Origin: Rubrivivax sp.
GTDB taxonomy: Bacteria; Pseudomonadota; Gammaproteobacteria; Burkholderiales; Burkholderiaceae_C
Direction of reading: 5' to 3'
Length of the DNA: 64,000 nucleotides
Assembly (NCBI GenBank): GCA_022842595.1
Contig: JALHPF010000006.1
Coordinates: 1-64,000, forward strand
A model generated the notes under the pieces. The model saw only the letters and a list, made by a program, of their open reading frames with translations, had not been told where the DNA came from and searched no databases. This document shows, in pieces, positions 61,575 to 64,000 of the stretch; position 1 is the stretch's first letter; every line of letters starts with the position of its first letter. The position numbers were made by a program, and so were the translations under genes.

Positions 61575-62429
61575 ATGAATGCCATCCAACAAGCCCGCAA
61601 CGTGGAACGGCTGGTGCAGGGCCAGGCCACCAGCGACGGCGCCGGCGTCAAGCTCACGCGGGTGTTGACCCAGGACCTGCAGCAGCGCCTGGACCCGTTC
61701 CTGATGCTCGACGCCTTCGGCACCGACAACCCGGGCGACTACATCGGCGGCTTTCCCGACCACCCGCACCGCGGCTTCGAGACCGTCACCTACATGCTGC
61801 AGGGCCGGCTTCGCCACAAGGACAGCGCCGGCAACGAGGGGGTGCTCGCCCCCGGTGGCGTGCAGTGGATGACGGCTGGCCGCGGTGTCATTCACAGCGA
61901 GATGCCCGAACAGCAGGACGGCGCGATGGAAGGCTTCCAGCTCTGGCTGAACCTGCCGGCGCGCGACAAGATGCATGCGCCCTGGTACCGCGACATCACC
62001 AGCCCCGAGGTGCCCGAGTGGCAGGGCAATGGCGCCCTGGTGCGCGTCATCGCCGGGCACGCGCAGGGCATGGCCGGGGCGGTGCAGCGCGACGGTACCG
62101 AGCCGCTGTTCCTGGACATCCATCTGCAGCCCGACGCCCGCTTCGAGCAAGCCCTGCCCGACAGCCACAACGCCTTTCTCTACGTCTACCGCGGCGACAT
62201 GGTGCTGGTGGGTGCCACGGCAGTGCGCCGCCAGCGCATGGCCATCCTGGCCAACACACCGGGCAGCGACGGCGTGGTGCTGACCGCCGGCCCCGCCGGT
62301 GCGCGGCTGATCCTGGTGGCGGGCCGGCCGCTGCGTGAGCCGATCGCCCAGTACGGGCCCTTCGTGATGAACACGCGCGAAGAGCTGGTGCAGGCGGTCG
62401 AAGACTTCAACGCCGGCAGGCTGGCCTGA
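61575..62429 (+). CDS. Pirin family protein
   Basis: 284-residue bicupin. The metal-binding motif DHPHRGFETVTYML and GVIHSEMPE supply the pirin His/Glu ligand set; a second cupin (about 150-260) lacks metal ligands. Bacterial pirins bind iron and some have quercetinase activity; the physiological role here is unknown. ATG 61575 matches the family N-terminus. It is divergent from egtB across the poly-G tract. Confidence 0.95.
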   Translation: MNAIQQARNVERLVQGQATSDGAGVKLTRVLTQDLQQRLDPFLMLDAFGTDNPGDYIGGFPDHPHRGFETVTYMLQGRLRHKDSAGNEGVLAPGGVQWMTAGRGVIHSEMPEQQDGAMEGFQLWLNLPARDKMHAPWYRDITSPEVPEWQGNGALVRVIAGHAQGMAGAVQRDGTEPLFLDIHLQPDARFEQALPDSHNAFLYVYRGDMVLVGATAVRRQRMAILANTPGSDGVVLTAGPAGARLILVAGRPLREPIAQYGPFVMNTREELVQAVEDFNAGRLA

Positions 62430-62451
62430 AGCTGCGCGCGCAGCCGGCGCT

Positions 62452-62928
62452 TCATCGCTTCAAGGGGATGGGCGTGTTGCGGTCCACCGGCACCGCCGTC
62501 ACGCTGTTCTGCGGCGAGCCTTCGATGACGCGGTCGGAATACGTCAGGTAGACGAGCGTGTTGCGGGCGGCGTCGACCATGCGGACCACACGCAGCTTCT
62601 TGAAGATGAGCGAGATGCGTTCGCTGTACATCTCTTCCTGCTGCGGCACCGGCTTCGGGAAGGCGATGGGCCCGGTCTGGCGGCAGGCGATGGAGGCCTC
62701 CGACTTGTCCTCGGCCAGACCCAGGCCGCCCTTGATGCCGCCGGTCTTGGCACGCGACACATAGCAGGTGACACCGCGCACGCCCGGGTCGTCGTAGGCC
62801 TCGACGATGATCTTGTGGTCGGGGCCGATGAACTTGAAGACGGTGTCGACCTCGCCCACGACCTCGGCTGCGGCCAGGGCGGGCAGCAGCAGGGTGGCCA
62901 GAAGCAGGGCGGGGGCAAGACGGGGCAT
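62452..62928 (-). CDS. creA: CreA family periplasmic protein
   Basis: 158 residues with a Sec signal (cleavage near LAAA, about residue 21). [51 protein letters not shown] and [23 protein letters not shown] are the CreA signature with two conserved Cys. Function is unknown. GGAGAG precedes ATG 62928 by about 5 nt and decides the start. Confidence 0.95.
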   Translation of the reverse strand: MPRLAPALLLATLLLPALAAAEVVGEVDTVFKFIGPDHKIIVEAYDDPGVRGVTCYVSRAKTGGIKGGLGLAEDKSEASIACRQTGPIAFPKPVPQQEEMYSERISLIFKKLRVVRMVDAARNTLVYLTYSDRVIEGSPQNSVTAVPVDRNTPIPLKR

Positions 62929-62959
62929 GGCACTCTCCGGGTGGGCAAGGAAGCCCGGA

Positions 62960-63187
62960 TCATGCACAGGCGGCGGGCCGTGGCGAGCGCGCCGCCAGAT
63001 GCCAGCTGAGCCAGACATCCAGCGCCAGCTCGTTGGCCACGCGGTCGGGGCTGTCGTGTTCGGTGATCGACAGGCCGGCCAGCAGCTCGTAGCTGCTGTC
63101 GAACCAGCCGCAGCCGCGCGGGCGGTCTTCGGATGCTTCGTCGGATTGCGGGTGGGCTGCGGCGCGGGCCGGCTGGGCAGTGGTCAT
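62960..63187 (-). CDS. Small conserved-looking protein of unknown function
   Basis: 75 residues, acidic N-terminal half, no signal or membrane helix. The central block [41 protein letters not shown] looks like a folded, selected sequence, but I do not recognise a family. GGAGG lies about 8 nt upstream of ATG 63187 and is the strongest ribosome binding site in this part of the window, supporting translation. It precedes creA by 31 nt in the same direction. Confidence 0.7.
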   Translation of the reverse strand: MTTAQPARAAAHPQSDEASEDRPRGCGWFDSSYELLAGLSITEHDSPDRVANELALDVWLSWHLAARSPRPAACA

Positions 63188-63302
63188 GGGGGCCTCCAGG
63201 CAAGTGCTGCCATGGTCGGCGCCAGGCTGCCCGGCGGCCATCGCCAGGAAGGCGGTCGCAGGCGGGTGCTGCGGGGGGCGCCCTCGGGGCCCCCCGGCCG
63301 GG

Positions 63303-63881
63303 TCACCCGAAAGGTCGCACCCCGATCCAGGCCGCATGGGCCCAGAACGCAAAACCGGCCCAGGCTGCCAGTCCGACCAGCACCGTCACCACCGTCATCA
63401 GGGGGCGGCCAGCGGCATAGCGTGTGCCGGCAGCGCGGTCACGGCCACGCGCGGCGCGGAAGCTGAGCACGGCCCAGGCCAGGAAGCCGCCAAAAAGCAG
63501 CAGGTCGGCCAGCGTGTTGTTGGCGACCAGGTGGGAAAAGGCCCAGATCTTCACGCCCAGCACCATCGGGTGGTGCAGCCGCGCCTTGATGCCATTGCCC
63601 GGCACGTAGGCAGCCGCCAGCAGCACGAAGGCGGGCATCGTCAGCAGGGCGGCCAGGTGGCGTGTCCACGTCGGGGCCGACCACAGCACCACGGGCTGCT
63701 GCCGCGCCGCGCCATAGCCCCAGATCAGCAGGGCAAAGCCCAGCAGCGAGACCACCGTGTACAGACCCTTCCAGGTGTTGGCACCGCGTTCGGCGATGAA
63801 GCGTGACCGCCAGCCCTCGGCGAAGATGCGCGTGGAATGGATGCCCAGGAAGAGCACGAGGCCGAGGATGAGCAGGGTCAT
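63303..63881 (-). CDS. NnrU family membrane protein
   Basis: 192-residue polytopic protein with about five helices. LLILGLVLFLGIHSTRIF, WKGLYTVVSLLGFALLIWGY, HHPMVLGVKIWAFSHLVANNTLADLLLFGGFLAWAVLSFRAA match the NnrU family, found with nitric oxide metabolism genes in denitrifiers and also as solitary genes. No nitrate or NO reductase genes lie nearby. ATG 63881 is preferred over an upstream ATG because the N-terminal helix begins there. Confidence 0.93.
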   Translation of the reverse strand: MTLLILGLVLFLGIHSTRIFAEGWRSRFIAERGANTWKGLYTVVSLLGFALLIWGYGAARQQPVVLWSAPTWTRHLAALLTMPAFVLLAAAYVPGNGIKARLHHPMVLGVKIWAFSHLVANNTLADLLLFGGFLAWAVLSFRAARGRDRAAGTRYAAGRPLMTVVTVLVGLAAWAGFAFWAHAAWIGVRPFG

Positions 63882-63962
63882 GGCGGTGGTGATTCCGGTC
63901 GTTGGTGGGGTGTTCGGCGGCGCGCGCATTGTCGCGCCTGCACCGCCGCTATCCTGCCAGTC

Positions 63963-64000
63963 ATGAGCTTGCCCCCAGCCGCCAACTGCCCACCCGCTGC
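63963..64000 (+). CDS. Possible 5' end of a gene cut by the window edge
   Basis: An ATG at 63963 opens a frame (MSLPPAANCPP) that runs to the edge. It is divergent from the NnrU-like gene with 81 nt between them. Twelve codons are not enough to identify a product or to confirm that it is real. Confidence 0.3.
   Translation, partial: MSLPPAANCPPA

Overview
The window reads as a chromosomal segment of a high-GC, Gram-negative betaproteobacterium. The gene families and their order (pilT-pilU, yraN/diaA/dolP, mnmG-rsmG-parA-parB, prkA-yeaH-spoVR) fit Burkholderiales, probably the Rubrivivax/Leptothrix/Ideonella group; that placement is inference from gene content and composition, not from a database search. 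Coding density is very high, many neighbouring genes share 4-base stop/start overlaps, and I see no rRNA, tRNA, insertion sequence, prophage or CRISPR array.

Layout. 1-5.4 kb: a membrane-bound PAS-GGDEF-EAL c-di-GMP enzyme and a secreted subtilisin-like protease ending in hexapeptide repeats. 5.6-8.7 kb: yggS and the type IV pilus retraction ATPases pilT and pilU. 8.7-13.6 kb: a beta-hydroxyacid dehydrogenase, a LytS/LytT-type two-component system translationally coupled to a GIN-domain protein, then dolP and a DiaA/GmhA-like SIS protein. 13.7-16.7 kb: a MoaD/ThiS plus BNR-repeat gene pair and a PepSY plus cytochrome b561 pair, sitting between diaA and yraN, followed by rsmI. 17.6-23.4 kb: tldD, ilvA, an MFS exporter, and aroG preceded by a convincing aromatic-rich leader peptide and terminator (attenuator). 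23.4-30.1 kb: membrane hydrolase, MBL protein, cobalamin adenosyltransferase, FAD oxidoreductase, M3-type oligopeptidase. 30.2-35.1 kb: the stress/starvation operon prkA-yeaH-spoVR with a candidate sigma-54 promoter. 35.4-45.1 kb: an origin-proximal type region with parB, parA, rsmG, mnmG and three parS-like sites. 45.1-46.7 kb: small membrane and Cys-cluster genes, a Crp/Fnr regulator and a perfect dyad. 46.7-51.9 kb: the most interesting locus (below). 52.0-64.0 kb: an ABC-2 exporter with an alpha/beta hydrolase, a thioredoxin-TPR protein with a cysteine-less glutaredoxin-like partner, an EAL-HDOD protein, an MmcB-like nuclease-fold protein, egtB, pirin, creA and nnrU-like genes.

The candidate undescribed system lies at 46,743-51,890. 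A LuxR-type regulator with an autoinducer-binding domain is followed by a 63-residue peptide gene with a canonical double-glycine leader, a strong intrinsic terminator, a HlyD-type adaptor and a peptidase-containing (C39) ABC exporter with an intact Cys-His-Asp triad. Between the regulator and the peptide lies a 20-bp element that matches the classical lux box at 15 of 20 positions. I read this as a quorum-sensing-controlled, leader-cleaved, type I secreted peptide, either a microcin-like toxin or a peptide signal. No modification enzyme, immunity gene or luxI is recognisable in the window.

Other regulation visible in the sequence includes the aroG attenuator, a sigma-54 element upstream of prkA, a Fur-box-like site at 45.4 kb, a CRP-like palindrome at 46.4 kb and an 11-G homopolymer between egtB and the pirin gene. 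Start codons were chosen from Shine-Dalgarno spacing and stop/start overlaps where possible and are stated where they matter.
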